NCBI GenBank assembly: GCA_030633365.1
Contig: DAOVSY010000047.1
Span: 1 to 12,222 of the forward strand
DNA: 12,222 bases
Reading direction: 5' to 3'
Origin: Spirochaetaceae bacterium
GTDB taxonomy: Bacteria > Spirochaetota > Spirochaetia > B11-G9
Shown: piece after piece, positions 6,290 through 12,222 of the stretch
Position numbering within the stretch: position 1 is the stretch's first letter
How the letters are laid out: every line of letters starts with the position of its first letter
Program-made: the position numbers and the translations under genes
The notes under the pieces: model-generated
Told to the model about the DNA's origin: nothing
Database searches by the model: none
What the model saw: only the letters and a program-made list of their open reading frames with translations

Positions 6290-8335
6290 ATGAAAAAAAA
6301 TAAAATACCCGGCCTGTTTCGCAAACAGTATAAAATAAAAGCTTTCAATTCTAAAATAGTAAAAAGAATTCATATACCAAAAGATCAGGAAATAATAAAA
6401 AATTTATTTGTCAAAAATAGTAATGGCAAAATGGAAATAATTAAGGATATTCCTAAAGATGTTCTTTTAAAGCTAAAACCATTATCAAAATCAATTAAAA
6501 AGAATAGGGGTATGGTCTCCCGTTGGAAGTTAATTATTGTTCTTTTTATTATTGCCTCTATACTTATTTTCAATATCTTTTTTAAAGATAGATTGCTAAC
6601 TCAAGGAATAGAAAAAACTCTGGAGTCGATTTTTCAGGCGGATGTTGAAATAAGGGAGCTTAATTTTTCTCTTTTAAAGGGAAGCATATCATATAATTCT
6701 CTTACAATTGCAGATGCAGATAATAATATGCAAAACCTTCTTGAAACCGGGCCTTCTGAGTTTCGGATAGATATGAAGGAACTTAGCAAAAAGCGTGTAA
6801 AGATTGAAGAGATGTCTATGACAGGAGTAATGTGGGATAGTCCCAGAATGGACGATGGAGCTTTGGATAATTCCGGATCTACAGAAAGTGATGGAAGTAA
6901 TGAGGACGATAGTAAGGTATTTGAAGTTTTAGCTTTGGACTCTGGCGAATTTGACATTGAAGCTCTTCTTGAAGATCAGAAAAGTAATCTTACATCCCTA
7001 AATCTTATTAATCAGGGGAATGAAGAAATAGATGCTTTTACACAGAAATGGGAAGGTGTTTATTCAGAGAAGGATAAAGAGATTGAAGAACTTGAGACTG
7101 ATGTTGAAGAATTAAAATTACTGACTACTCAGAATACAGGCACTATAAAAGAAGGGCAGGTTATTGCACTGCAGATAAAAGATTTATATCCCAGAGTTAC
7201 AGATACAAAAGATGGATTAGTTGCTCTTCAGCATGATTTTAAAGAAGATAAAAACAGTCTTATGGATTTAAAAAAATCGATTAATAATGCTGTGGATGAT
7301 GATATTGCCTATTTGAATGGGATGTTAAATTTAACTACCAGTGATATTGGCTCTTTAGCTTCTGATGCTGCGGAAAAATATATACGAAATCGTTGGAATG
7401 ATTATTATGAAAAAGCTTTGAAGGCTTTTGAAATATATGAAAAATTTCAGATTAATGAAAATAAAGAACTTACTGATGAAAAAGTTTTTCAAAGAGATAG
7501 TGGCAGGAATATATATTTTCCCAGCCCGGATAATCCAGGTTTTCTAATTGAACATATTTTACTTTCAGGGAGTTGGGGGCTTTCCGGTTCTTTTACCTCA
7601 GAGATCAGATCATTAAGCAATGAACCCGATAAACTGAATGAAGGTTCAAGCTTTCTTGTTAATTTTGGAAGTGCACAATCTACAATAAAATTGGATGGTA
7701 TTCTGGATTTGCGAACGGATTCTGAGATATCATTTTTAATGGAAATCGAATCTCCTGGTAATTTTTTATCGATGGAAGAGGGAATTGCTGTTCTAAATAT
7801 AAGTAACCTGAACAGCAACGCTGAATTTATTGGAGAATCTAAAACCAGCAAAGAAAAAAATACAGTTATTACTACTCTTGATATTATCCTTACGGAAATA
7901 GTGATAGAACAGGAGAATGAAGAAGGATTTTTATCTGAAGCAGTGAAAGATATTCTGTCGGATATGAATAGTATAGATCTTAGGGCTGAAATTGGGATTA
8001 ACCGTGATGGTTTGGAAACTGTAAAAGTATTATCTGATTTGGATGATATTTTATCAGAAAGAATAGGAGGGTATATAAAAGATAAAGCTGATGATACAGA
8101 AGAAGAGCTTAGAGTTAGTCTTGAGGAATACCTTTCTTCCTCCCTGGAAGATAACCAAACCCTTCAGTCCTCGCTTGCAGCACTGGATGTAAAATCACTG
8201 GATCAGATTTCATCAGTCAATAATATGGAAAACCAGGTTAATAAACTTAAATCCGATGCGGAGAAAAAAACACTGGATGAAACAACGAAATTACTGGATC
8301 AGGTAACTGATAAAATAAAATTGCCAGGGTTTTGA
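6290..8335 (+). CDS. TIGR03545-family membrane-anchored protein with AsmA-like segment
   Basis: This 681-residue protein is uncharacterised. It has a basic cytoplasmic N-terminal region (1-79), one membrane helix (80-98, LIIVLFIIASILIFNIFF), then a large extracytoplasmic part. Residues 104-186 (about IEKTLESIFQADVEIRELN, then SLLKGSISYNSLTIADADN and a final VKIEEMSMTGVMWDSPR) follow the pattern of AsmA-like proteins. Those are envelope proteins of the TamB/YhdP type linked to lipid movement to the outer membrane. A Ser/Asp/Glu-rich linker (187-210) leads to heptad-rich coiled coil (about 245-345). A mixed region follows (400-590), and a final acidic coiled coil lies at about 600-675. AGAGGA (6277-6282) lies 7 bases before the ATG. 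It is the second gene of the pair with the TIGR03546 protein. A lipid-transport role is my inference from the AsmA resemblance; no terminator is evident after it. Confidence 0.78.
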   Translation: MKKNKIPGLFRKQYKIKAFNSKIVKRIHIPKDQEIIKNLFVKNSNGKMEIIKDIPKDVLLKLKPLSKSIKKNRGMVSRWKLIIVLFIIASILIFNIFFKDRLLTQGIEKTLESIFQADVEIRELNFSLLKGSISYNSLTIADADNNMQNLLETGPSEFRIDMKELSKKRVKIEEMSMTGVMWDSPRMDDGALDNSGSTESDGSNEDDSKVFEVLALDSGEFDIEALLEDQKSNLTSLNLINQGNEEIDAFTQKWEGVYSEKDKEIEELETDVEELKLLTTQNTGTIKEGQVIALQIKDLYPRVTDTKDGLVALQHDFKEDKNSLMDLKKSINNAVDDDIAYLNGMLNLTTSDIGSLASDAAEKYIRNRWNDYYEKALKAFEIYEKFQINENKELTDEKVFQRDSGRNIYFPSPDNPGFLIEHILLSGSWGLSGSFTSEIRSLSNEPDKLNEGSSFLVNFGSAQSTIKLDGILDLRTDSEISFLMEIESPGNFLSMEEGIAVLNISNLNSNAEFIGESKTSKEKNTVITTLDIILTEIVIEQENEEGFLSEAVKDILSDMNSIDLRAEIGINRDGLETVKVLSDLDDILSERIGGYIKDKADDTEEELRVSLEEYLSSSLEDNQTLQSSLAALDVKSLDQISSVNNMENQVNKLKSDAEKKTLDETTKLLDQVTDKIKLPGF

Positions 8336-8386
8336 GCTGGCTATAAATTATTAATATGATATATAAGAAATCTTAAATTATAATAT

Positions 8387-8414
8387 TTGACATATTAGAC
8401 CATTCTACTATACT
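8387..8414 (+). promoter_or_regulatory. Strong sigma70-type promoter for the binding protein-kinase operon
   Basis: A perfect -35 TTGACA (8387-8392) is followed after 16 bases by TATACT (8409-8414), five of six to consensus. Transcription would start near 8421, leaving a leader of about 37 bases. This is the best promoter match in the window. Confidence 0.7.
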
Positions 8415-8457
8415 TTAAGTTACTTCCAGAAATAGTGGAGCTATAGGAATAAAAACT

Positions 8458-9369
8458 ATGAAGTATTTTAGGAATCATTTAATTATCTTGTTAGGAATTA
8501 TACTTATTATGAATTCCTGTAATATTGGTAAAGTAAAAAATTATGAACCCCAATATGGCGATAAATCCCTGTATCCTATTACTCTTTATAAAATAGGAGT
8601 TCACCCTTTACATAACCCCCAGCGTTTACATGAAGTATTTGGACCATTGGCAGAATTATTAACAATAGAGATTGAAGGAGCTTCCTTTGAAATAGAAGCT
8701 TCCAGAAATTATGCAGCTTTTGATGAAAAATTATATGCAGGTAAATTTGAGTTCGCTCTTCCTAATCCATATCAGACAATACTTTCCCTAAAACACGGAT
8801 ATACTGTTTTTGGTAAAATGGGTGATGATGAGAATTTTAGAGGGATTATTCTTGTTAGAAAAGATAGTAATATTGAAAATGTTACTGACCTTAAAGGAGG
8901 AATAGTTAGTTATCCTGCTCCTACAGCTCTTGCTGCAACTATGATGCCTCAATTCTATTTTACTGAAAATGGACTTAATATTAATAATGATATAGAAAAC
9001 AATTATGTTGGATCCCAGGAATCTTCTATTATGAATGTATATCTTGGCAATTCCATTGCAGGTGCTACATGGCCTCCACCCTGGATTGCATTATCAAAAG
9101 AACGGCCTGAGCTTATAGAAGAATTAGAAGTAAAATGGCAGACCGAGCCATTACCAAACAATGGTTTTGTGGTAAGAAAAGATGTTTATATTGATGTTAT
9201 AAATAAAGTTTCTAATATTTTATTTTCCTTGCATAAAACAGAAGAAGGGAAAAAAATACTTGATCGTATGGAACTTTCCAGGTTTGAATCTGCTACAGAT
9301 GCTACATATGACCCTGTAAATAATTTTTTAGAGAAATTTAATACAGAGGTAAGGCCCATTGAATATTAG
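8458..9369 (+). CDS. PhnD-like periplasmic solute-binding lipoprotein
   Basis: This 303-residue protein is exported and probably lipid-anchored. The N terminus MKYFRNHLIILLGIILIMNSC has a short basic start, a hydrophobic core and Cys21 in a relaxed spirochaete-type lipobox (IMNSC). The mature part fits the PhnD-like fold (Pfam PF12974), whose members bind phosphonate, phosphite and related anions. Markers are HNPQRLHEVFGPLAELL (53-69), YAAFDEKLYAGKFEFALPNP, and the hinge region DLKGGIVSYPAPTALAA followed by PQFYFTENGL. No permease or ATPase is adjacent. Instead a membrane histidine kinase starts 9 bases later, so it more likely presents a ligand to the kinase than feeds a transporter. The ligand cannot be told from sequence, and PhnD-like proteins are often mis-assigned to phosphonate. 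AGGAA (8445-8449) lies 8 bases before the ATG. A strong promoter is at 8387-8414. Confidence 0.85.
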   Translation: MKYFRNHLIILLGIILIMNSCNIGKVKNYEPQYGDKSLYPITLYKIGVHPLHNPQRLHEVFGPLAELLTIEIEGASFEIEASRNYAAFDEKLYAGKFEFALPNPYQTILSLKHGYTVFGKMGDDENFRGIILVRKDSNIENVTDLKGGIVSYPAPTALAATMMPQFYFTENGLNINNDIENNYVGSQESSIMNVYLGNSIAGATWPPPWIALSKERPELIEELEVKWQTEPLPNNGFVVRKDVYIDVINKVSNILFSLHKTEEGKKILDRMELSRFESATDATYDPVNNFLEKFNTEVRPIEY

Positions 9370-9378
9370 GAGTTTAAT

Positions 9379-10860
9379 TTGGGAAAAATAGTCAAATCTT
9401 TAAAAAAGTATTTTGCTCATTCAATAAAGAGACAACTAATGTTGGGCATTATATTTGTTTTTACTATTCTTATGTTTGTATTTATAAGTGGAATAATTTC
9501 AAGCCAATATATTTTTTTAAGCAGACGCAGCCTGGAACATACAGAAGCATTAGCTCAGTCTCTTGCAGCAAATAGTATCTCATGGATTCTTGCAGATGAT
9601 GTAATAGGACTTGAAGAGGTTATTTTATCACAGAAAAGCTATCCTCATATTAAGTATGCTATGATTCTCTCCCTTCGTGGAAGAGTTATGGCCCATACAG
9701 AAACTAAGATTGTAGGTTTATTTGTGCAGGATCCTGTTAGCATAAGTCTTATAACAGCTGATCCTGTAAAGCAACTTCTTGTAAATAATTATAATTTGAT
9801 TGATATAGCTGTACCAATTTTTAGTGGTGATAGTCATATAGGGTGGTCAAGAATTGCAATTTTACAGGAGAATCTTCATTCCGGACTTCAGCAAATTTTA
9901 CTGGCTGGAATATTAATTATTTTATTTTCGATAATTATTGCGGTAATATTTTCTGCAATAATGGCCAAAGGAATTACTAATGGAATACAAAATATTTTAT
10001 TAGTAACTCAGGAGGTTGAACAGGGAGAACTTGATATTTCTGTTGTTTCTGATCGTCCAGATGAGCTTGGACAATTAGGAGAATCTTTAAATAAAATGAT
10101 TGTCCGAATTAAAAAGTCAATAGATGAATTGGATACATATAAAAATCATCTGGAACAACTTGTTGGACAGCGAACAAGAGAGCTTGAAGGAATAAAAATT
10201 TCATTGGAACAGGAAGTAGATGAACACAAAAATGCAGAACTTACAATAAAACGTCAACTAAATGAAAAAGAGATCATTCTTAAGGAAGTTAATCACCGGA
10301 TTAAAAATAATTTTTCCTCAATTTCCAGTCTTTTATCTATGCAGGCAAATTCATTATCTAACCCAGAAGCTTTGGCTGCCTTACAGGATGCCATTGGCCG
10401 GGTTAACAGTATGTATGTCCTGTATGAGAATCTATTATTATCAGATGATTATCAGTTTACTTCCGTTAAAGATTATCTTGAAAATCTTATTGATAGTATT
10501 ATCAGCATCTTTCCTCCTAATCTAAATTTAAAAGTAGAAAAAATTATTGATGATTTTGATTTGGATACCAAAAGGCTAATTCCTGTTGGTATTATTGTTA
10601 ATGAAATATTAACTAATACAATGAAATATGCATTTGAAGGTAGAGATTCAGGCAATATACAACTTACTGTAAAAGTGAATGATAATCTGGTAACTCTAAT
10701 TATTCAGGATAATGGCAAAGGTCTTCCAGAAGGGTTTGATATTAATAAACAGACAGGTTTTGGTCTTATGCTTGTTACTATGTTAAGTGAACAATTAGAT
10801 GCTGTTTTAATAGTGGAAAGTCTTGATGGTGTTAGGAGTACATTGGAATTCCAAATTTAA
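9379..10860 (+). CDS. Membrane sensor histidine kinase (HAMP, HisKA_2, HATPase)
   Basis: This 493-residue two-helix membrane kinase autophosphorylates on His and passes phosphate to a response regulator. Helix 1 is at 19-41, followed by an extracytoplasmic sensor region (about 42-172) and helix 2 at 174-196. HAMP is at about 196-250, coiled coil at 250-300 (LVGQRTRELE), and then a HisKA_2-type phosphoacceptor region with His306 in EVNHRIKNN. The ATPase domain has the N box (NEILTNTMKYAF, Asn408 and Asn413), G1 DNGKGLP (444-450) and G2 GFGLML (460-465). The start is TTG at 9379: AGGAG (9368-9372), overlapping the stop codon of the preceding gene, is 6 bases away and there is no better ATG. Tight coupling to the binding lipoprotein suggests the latter docks on the sensor domain. 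There is no receiver domain here or next door, so the phosphate acceptor must lie elsewhere. Confidence 0.92.
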   Translation: MGKIVKSLKKYFAHSIKRQLMLGIIFVFTILMFVFISGIISSQYIFLSRRSLEHTEALAQSLAANSISWILADDVIGLEEVILSQKSYPHIKYAMILSLRGRVMAHTETKIVGLFVQDPVSISLITADPVKQLLVNNYNLIDIAVPIFSGDSHIGWSRIAILQENLHSGLQQILLAGILIILFSIIIAVIFSAIMAKGITNGIQNILLVTQEVEQGELDISVVSDRPDELGQLGESLNKMIVRIKKSIDELDTYKNHLEQLVGQRTRELEGIKISLEQEVDEHKNAELTIKRQLNEKEIILKEVNHRIKNNFSSISSLLSMQANSLSNPEALAALQDAIGRVNSMYVLYENLLLSDDYQFTSVKDYLENLIDSIISIFPPNLNLKVEKIIDDFDLDTKRLIPVGIIVNEILTNTMKYAFEGRDSGNIQLTVKVNDNLVTLIIQDNGKGLPEGFDINKQTGFGLMLVTMLSEQLDAVLIVESLDGVRSTLEFQI

Positions 10861-10868
10861 AAATATAA

Positions 10869-10897
10869 TTGTTAAAACCAACGATTGAGGTTATGAT
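10869..10897 (+). promoter_or_regulatory. Candidate promoter for the membrane LuxR-type regulator
   Basis: TTGTTA (10869-10874) and TATGAT (10892-10897, five of six) are separated by exactly 17 bases in the 77-base gap after the kinase gene. Transcription would start near 10904. The regulator could thus be expressed independently of the kinase operon, although no terminator separates them. Confidence 0.45.
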
Positions 10898-10937
10898 TCC
10901 TATAAGATTAGTACTACAGATAAAATAATGGAGGAAT

Positions 10938-11900
10938 ATGCAGCATCTTCTACCCTTGTATCTTATTATAAGCATTTTACCAGGAATAGCAGCTCTGACT
11001 GTATTATCTGTATTAGCAGTACGTTTTAAAAACAGAGGATTGATCTACTATTTAATTTCATACAGCTGCTTTACAGTCAATATACTGGTGAATCTTGTAA
11101 TGTTTTACTCTGGTATAAATATCTCAGAAGAAATCTCTTACAGTGTTTTTGCTTTGCTATCTTTCAATATTCCCTTTTCGGTACTTATGCATACAGCACT
11201 TCCCCTTTCAGTTAATGAAGTGACAAAACCTCCGGGGAAACGGTGGATAAATTTAAGTATTATGATAATTGCAGTTATCCTGTTGATAATATACTGGACA
11301 CCTCTGGTAATGCAATATTCACAGGAAACTCAAACAATTATATTCGGACCATTATTTCCTTTTGTAGCAGTTATACAAGTTTTCTTTATTAGCTATTCAG
11401 TTGGAATCATTATCATTAGACGCAGAGCCATTATAAATCTTACAATCCGCAGGTATATTCTTACTATGGTAGTTATTATTGTAGTTTTTTTACCAACTAT
11501 TTTTTATGAGCAGTTCTTATTATCGGGTGTTCAATCTATTGATACTGTTCCAGTAGCTGTTATTTTTTCACCATTTTTGTATTTTGTTTTATCACTGACA
11601 ACTCTTTTCTTTGGAATACGTGTAATGATATCATCTGCAGGACAGGGTAATCAAAAAAGTATTCTATTTTCAGGTGGCAATAAAGTTTCGCAGGATGCTG
11701 TTTTACAGAATCTGGCAAAACAATCGGGATTGTCAGTTCGTGAAATTGAAATTATCCCTTATATGGCCAGAGGGTTGGGGAATAAACAGATTGCCACTGA
11801 ATTAAATATATCTCCAAAGACTGTTGGAAATCATATCTACAATATCTATCGAAAACTTAATATTACCAGCCGATATGAACTCCTGGCTCTTCTGAAATAA
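10938..11900 (+). CDS. Seven-helix membrane protein with C-terminal LuxR-type DNA-binding domain
   Basis: This 320-residue predicted membrane-bound transcription regulator has about seven helices: 5-28, 34-58, 67-92, 103-125, 133-160, 173-196 and 204-230. A polar linker (232-255) joins them to a LuxR/GerE helix-turn-helix at about 262-320. This contains GLSVREIEIIPYMARGLGNK followed by QIATELNISPKTVGNHIYNI, with the recognition helix around 292-304. There is no receiver domain, so it is not a classical response regulator. The membrane part presumably senses or is controlled by another membrane component while the HTH binds DNA from the membrane or after release. GGAGG (10930-10934) is 3 bases from the ATG, slightly short. 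It follows the binding-protein and kinase genes in the same orientation, which suggests a shared signalling pathway, but no direct link is shown by sequence. Confidence 0.88.
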   Translation: MQHLLPLYLIISILPGIAALTVLSVLAVRFKNRGLIYYLISYSCFTVNILVNLVMFYSGINISEEISYSVFALLSFNIPFSVLMHTALPLSVNEVTKPPGKRWINLSIMIIAVILLIIYWTPLVMQYSQETQTIIFGPLFPFVAVIQVFFISYSVGIIIIRRRAIINLTIRRYILTMVVIIVVFLPTIFYEQFLLSGVQSIDTVPVAVIFSPFLYFVLSLTTLFFGIRVMISSAGQGNQKSILFSGGNKVSQDAVLQNLAKQSGLSVREIEIIPYMARGLGNKQIATELNISPKTVGNHIYNIYRKLNITSRYELLALLK

Positions 11901-11916
11901 GAAAAATCCAGTCTAC

Positions 11917-11974
11917 TGGGTACATTTACCCATACATTTGAGTACCATTCCCCATATATTTGAGTATGATTCCC
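11917..11974. repeat. Tandem 22-bp repeat preceded by a short palindrome
   Basis: Two adjacent 22-bp units lie at 11931-11952 and 11953-11974. Both read CATA(C/T)ATTTGAGTA followed by two variable bases and ATTCCC; they match at 19 of 22 positions. Just before, TGGGTA-CATT-TACCCA (11917-11932) is a 6-bp inverted repeat that may be a shortened third copy (TACATTT then ACCCA). The array lies between the regulator gene and the secreted-protein gene. It could be a regulator binding array or the end of an insertion sequence with multiple terminal repeats; no transposase is visible. Confidence 0.6.
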
Positions 11975-12023
11975 TATTTTTCGCAATCCTTAGAGTTGTT
12001 AACTTAATTGTATCACTTTCTAA

Positions 12024-12102
12024 GCCTGGTCGCAAACAAGTTTGCTGCTCGGCAATGAGTCGTACCGGAAGGACGAAGTCCTGAGGAACGATCTCAGCAA
12101 CC
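12024..12102 (+). ncRNA. Predicted structured 5' leader RNA or dispersed palindromic element
   Basis: This segment is clearly richer in G+C than its surroundings and folds well. GGT (12028-12030) can pair with ACC (12100-12102). Inside are a hairpin GCAAAC/GTTTGC (12032-12037, 12040-12045) and a long arm TGAGTCGT (12056-12063) with ACGA-T-CTCA (12088-12096, one bulged T). The long arm is continued by CC/GG (12065-12066, 12085-12086) and AGGAC-GAA-GTCCT (12070-12082). The 3' end abuts the Shine-Dalgarno sequence AAAGGAG (12103-12109) of the next gene, as expected for a translational control element. I cannot match it to a known riboswitch class. A mobile REP-like repeat is the alternative. Pairing was worked out by eye. 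Confidence 0.45.
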
Positions 12103-12115
12103 AAAGGAGTTTCAA

Positions 12116-12222
12116 ATGAAAAGAATTATTGCATTGATGTTAATTGCTGTTGTTTCTTTTACAGTAATAGCAGAAGAAGTTGAAAGACCAGCCCTTAAAT
12201 CAGAAAGAAGTATTTTTGCACT
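12116..12222 (+). CDS. Secreted protein of unknown function (N terminus only)
   Basis: Only the first 35 codons are in the window. The peptide starts MKRIIALMLIAVVSFTVIAEEVE, a typical Sec signal peptide: basic start, hydrophobic core and probable cleavage after IA (residues 18-19), before EEVERPALKSERSIFA. There is no lipobox cysteine, so it is probably a periplasmic or outer-membrane protein. AAAGGAG (12103-12109) is 6 bases before the ATG, an excellent ribosome binding site. The gene is preceded by the foldable element at 12024-12102. The product cannot be named from this fragment; a spirochaete flagellar-sheath (FlaA-like) or other surface protein is conceivable but unsupported. Confidence 0.8.
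   Translation, partial: MKRIIALMLIAVVSFTVIAEEVERPALKSERSIFA

Noticed and set aside
8458..9369. Phosphonate uptake system (phnCDE)
   Set aside because: Only the binding protein is present. The neighbours are a kinase and a regulator, not a permease or ATPase, so a transporter call would be misleading.
11906..11932. Intrinsic terminator after the membrane LuxR gene
   Set aside because: ATCCAG/CTGGGT and TGGGTA/TACCCA are short, mutually exclusive stems without a following T-run.
12064..12082. Signal recognition particle RNA, because of CCGGAAGGA
   Set aside because: The asymmetric-loop consensus that should follow (AGCAGCC-like) is missing, and the segment is a short leader next to a start codon.
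12050..12098. Hammerhead ribozyme, because of ATGAGTC ... GGACGAAG and CTGAGGA
   Set aside because: The catalytic core does not assemble: CUGANGA and GAAA are not both present in the correct order around a UH cleavage site.
11913..12104. 63-codon minus-strand open frame across the repeats and foldable leader
   Set aside because: The peptide follows repeat and stem sequences rather than a protein-like pattern. It is best explained as a by-product of the structured element.
1..12222. CRISPR array, tRNA, rRNA, prophage or intact transposon
   Set aside because: I saw no spaced identical repeats, cloverleaf, rRNA motifs, integrase or transposase in either strand.

Overview
The window is AT-rich, compact, bacterial accessory/chromosomal DNA. 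It most likely comes from a free-living spirochaete (Spirochaetales-like). The evidence is an adjacent TIGR03546/TIGR03545-type gene pair, which is restricted to bacteria with an outer membrane and recurrent in spirochaetes, a lipoprotein with a relaxed spirochaete-like lipobox, and the low G+C content. The taxonomic call is an inference; there is no rRNA or tRNA here.

Region 1 (1-3769), copper module: a partial minus-strand gene runs off the left edge. Divergent from it is a CsoR-type Cu(I) repressor gene, followed by a P1B-1 copper-exporting ATPase (CopA) and a small multi-pass membrane protein of unknown function. The module ends at a strong bidirectional hairpin terminator. CopA carries a CopZ-like metal-binding domain fused at its C terminus. 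An in-frame ATG with a very good ribosome binding site sits just before that domain, so a free 72-residue copper chaperone may be made from inside the ATPase gene.

Region 2 (3767-5675), RNA remodelling: a CspA-family cold-shock protein (minus) is divergent from a RhlE-like DEAD-box RNA helicase (plus). They share a 362-bp AT-rich intergenic region. The helicase is followed by a hairpin terminator.

Region 3 (5681-8335), envelope pair: a clear sigma70-type promoter precedes a DUF2062-like TIGR03546 membrane protein and a TIGR03545 protein. The latter has one N-terminal membrane anchor followed by an AsmA-like segment and coiled coils. This looks like a two-component envelope system of unknown function.

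Region 4 (8387-11900), sensory module: a strong promoter drives a PhnD-like solute-binding lipoprotein. It is coupled (9-nt gap, TTG start) to a HAMP/HisKA_2 membrane histidine kinase. A seven-helix membrane protein with a C-terminal LuxR DNA-binding domain follows, possibly from its own promoter. No transporter permease or ATPase is present, so the binding protein probably serves sensing rather than uptake.

Region 5 (11901-12222): a tandem 22-bp repeat and a G+C-richer, strongly foldable segment precede the start of a secreted-protein gene cut by the right edge. The foldable segment ends exactly at that gene's Shine-Dalgarno sequence and may be a structured cis-regulatory RNA or a dispersed palindromic element.
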